From Bacillota bacterium (GTDB taxonomy: Bacteria; Bacillota; Clostridia; Lachnospirales; Lachnospiraceae), in assembly GCA_023415475.1 (NCBI GenBank), contig JAEZKL010000007.1:1-6366 (forward strand): DNA of 6,366 nucleotides, given 5' to 3'. The notes beneath the pieces were generated by a model. The model was not told the DNA's origin. It saw nothing but the letters and a program-made list of their open reading frames with translations, and made no database searches. The position numbers and the translations under genes are program-made. Shown in pieces: positions 6,334-6,366 of this stretch (position 1 is the first letter of the stretch; every line of letters starts with the position of its first letter).

Positions 6334-6366
6334 CAATCTGTCCGTCAAACAGTGTATTATGGGATG

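Larger units (their letters stand above)
5949..6366. other. Non-coding upstream/regulatory region of the synthase gene
   Basis: About 418 bases without a convincing gene on either strand. Open frames here (minus 6328-6026, plus 5883-6131) lack ribosome binding sites and have low-complexity, unprotein-like translations. The region is AT-rich and holds inverted repeats at 5975-5987, 5993-6011, 6045-6086, 6118-6135 and 6279-6333, plus a perfect TATAAT on the minus strand at 6025-6020. The gene to the right is outside the window, so whether part of this region also serves a divergent gene is unknown. Confidence 0.7.

Overview
The window is dominated by one very long minus-strand gene (5948 down to 27, 1973 codons). 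It encodes the front two thirds of a cyclic beta-1,2-glucan synthase (NdvB/ChvB/Cgs family). Around it are about 418 bases of non-coding DNA on its upstream side (5949-6366) and the ribosome binding site and start codon of a next minus-strand gene at the left edge (1-19). The AT-rich composition, purine-rich Shine-Dalgarno sequences and style of the protein suggest a low-GC Firmicute, most likely a clostridium of the Lachnospiraceae type. This placement is an inference from sequence style, not from a marker gene.

Layout, in the direction of transcription (right to left): 6366-6014 is a putative promoter and control region with three sizeable inverted repeats (6279-6333, 6118-6135, 6045-6086) and a perfect TATAAT at 6025-6020. 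About 6013-5949 is a short leader with two small hairpins and a Shine-Dalgarno sequence. The synthase gene follows: an N-terminal helical cytosolic part, a membrane-embedded GT84 glucosyltransferase, a GH189-type (Pfam 'glycoamylase-like') cyclisation domain, and one GH94 N-terminal-type beta-sandwich plus an alpha/beta linker. It then stops at TAA. After 22 bases, which include a near-perfect Shine-Dalgarno (AAGGAGG), a new ATG begins at position 4 and runs out of the window.

The main point of interest is this break. Classical cyclic beta-1,2-glucan synthases are single chains of roughly 2,800 residues that end in a second beta-sandwich and a GH94 phosphorylase domain that sets ring size. 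Here the chain ends cleanly in the linker before those domains, and a well-formed translation start follows at once. The simplest reading is a two-subunit synthase, with the phosphorylase part made as a separate protein from the same mRNA. The downstream gene lies outside the window, so this cannot be settled here. The second point is the promoter region: a 17-bp inverted repeat sits exactly where the -35 element of the best -10 box should be, and that box has no recognisable -35. No RNA genes, CRISPR arrays or complete mobile elements were seen.
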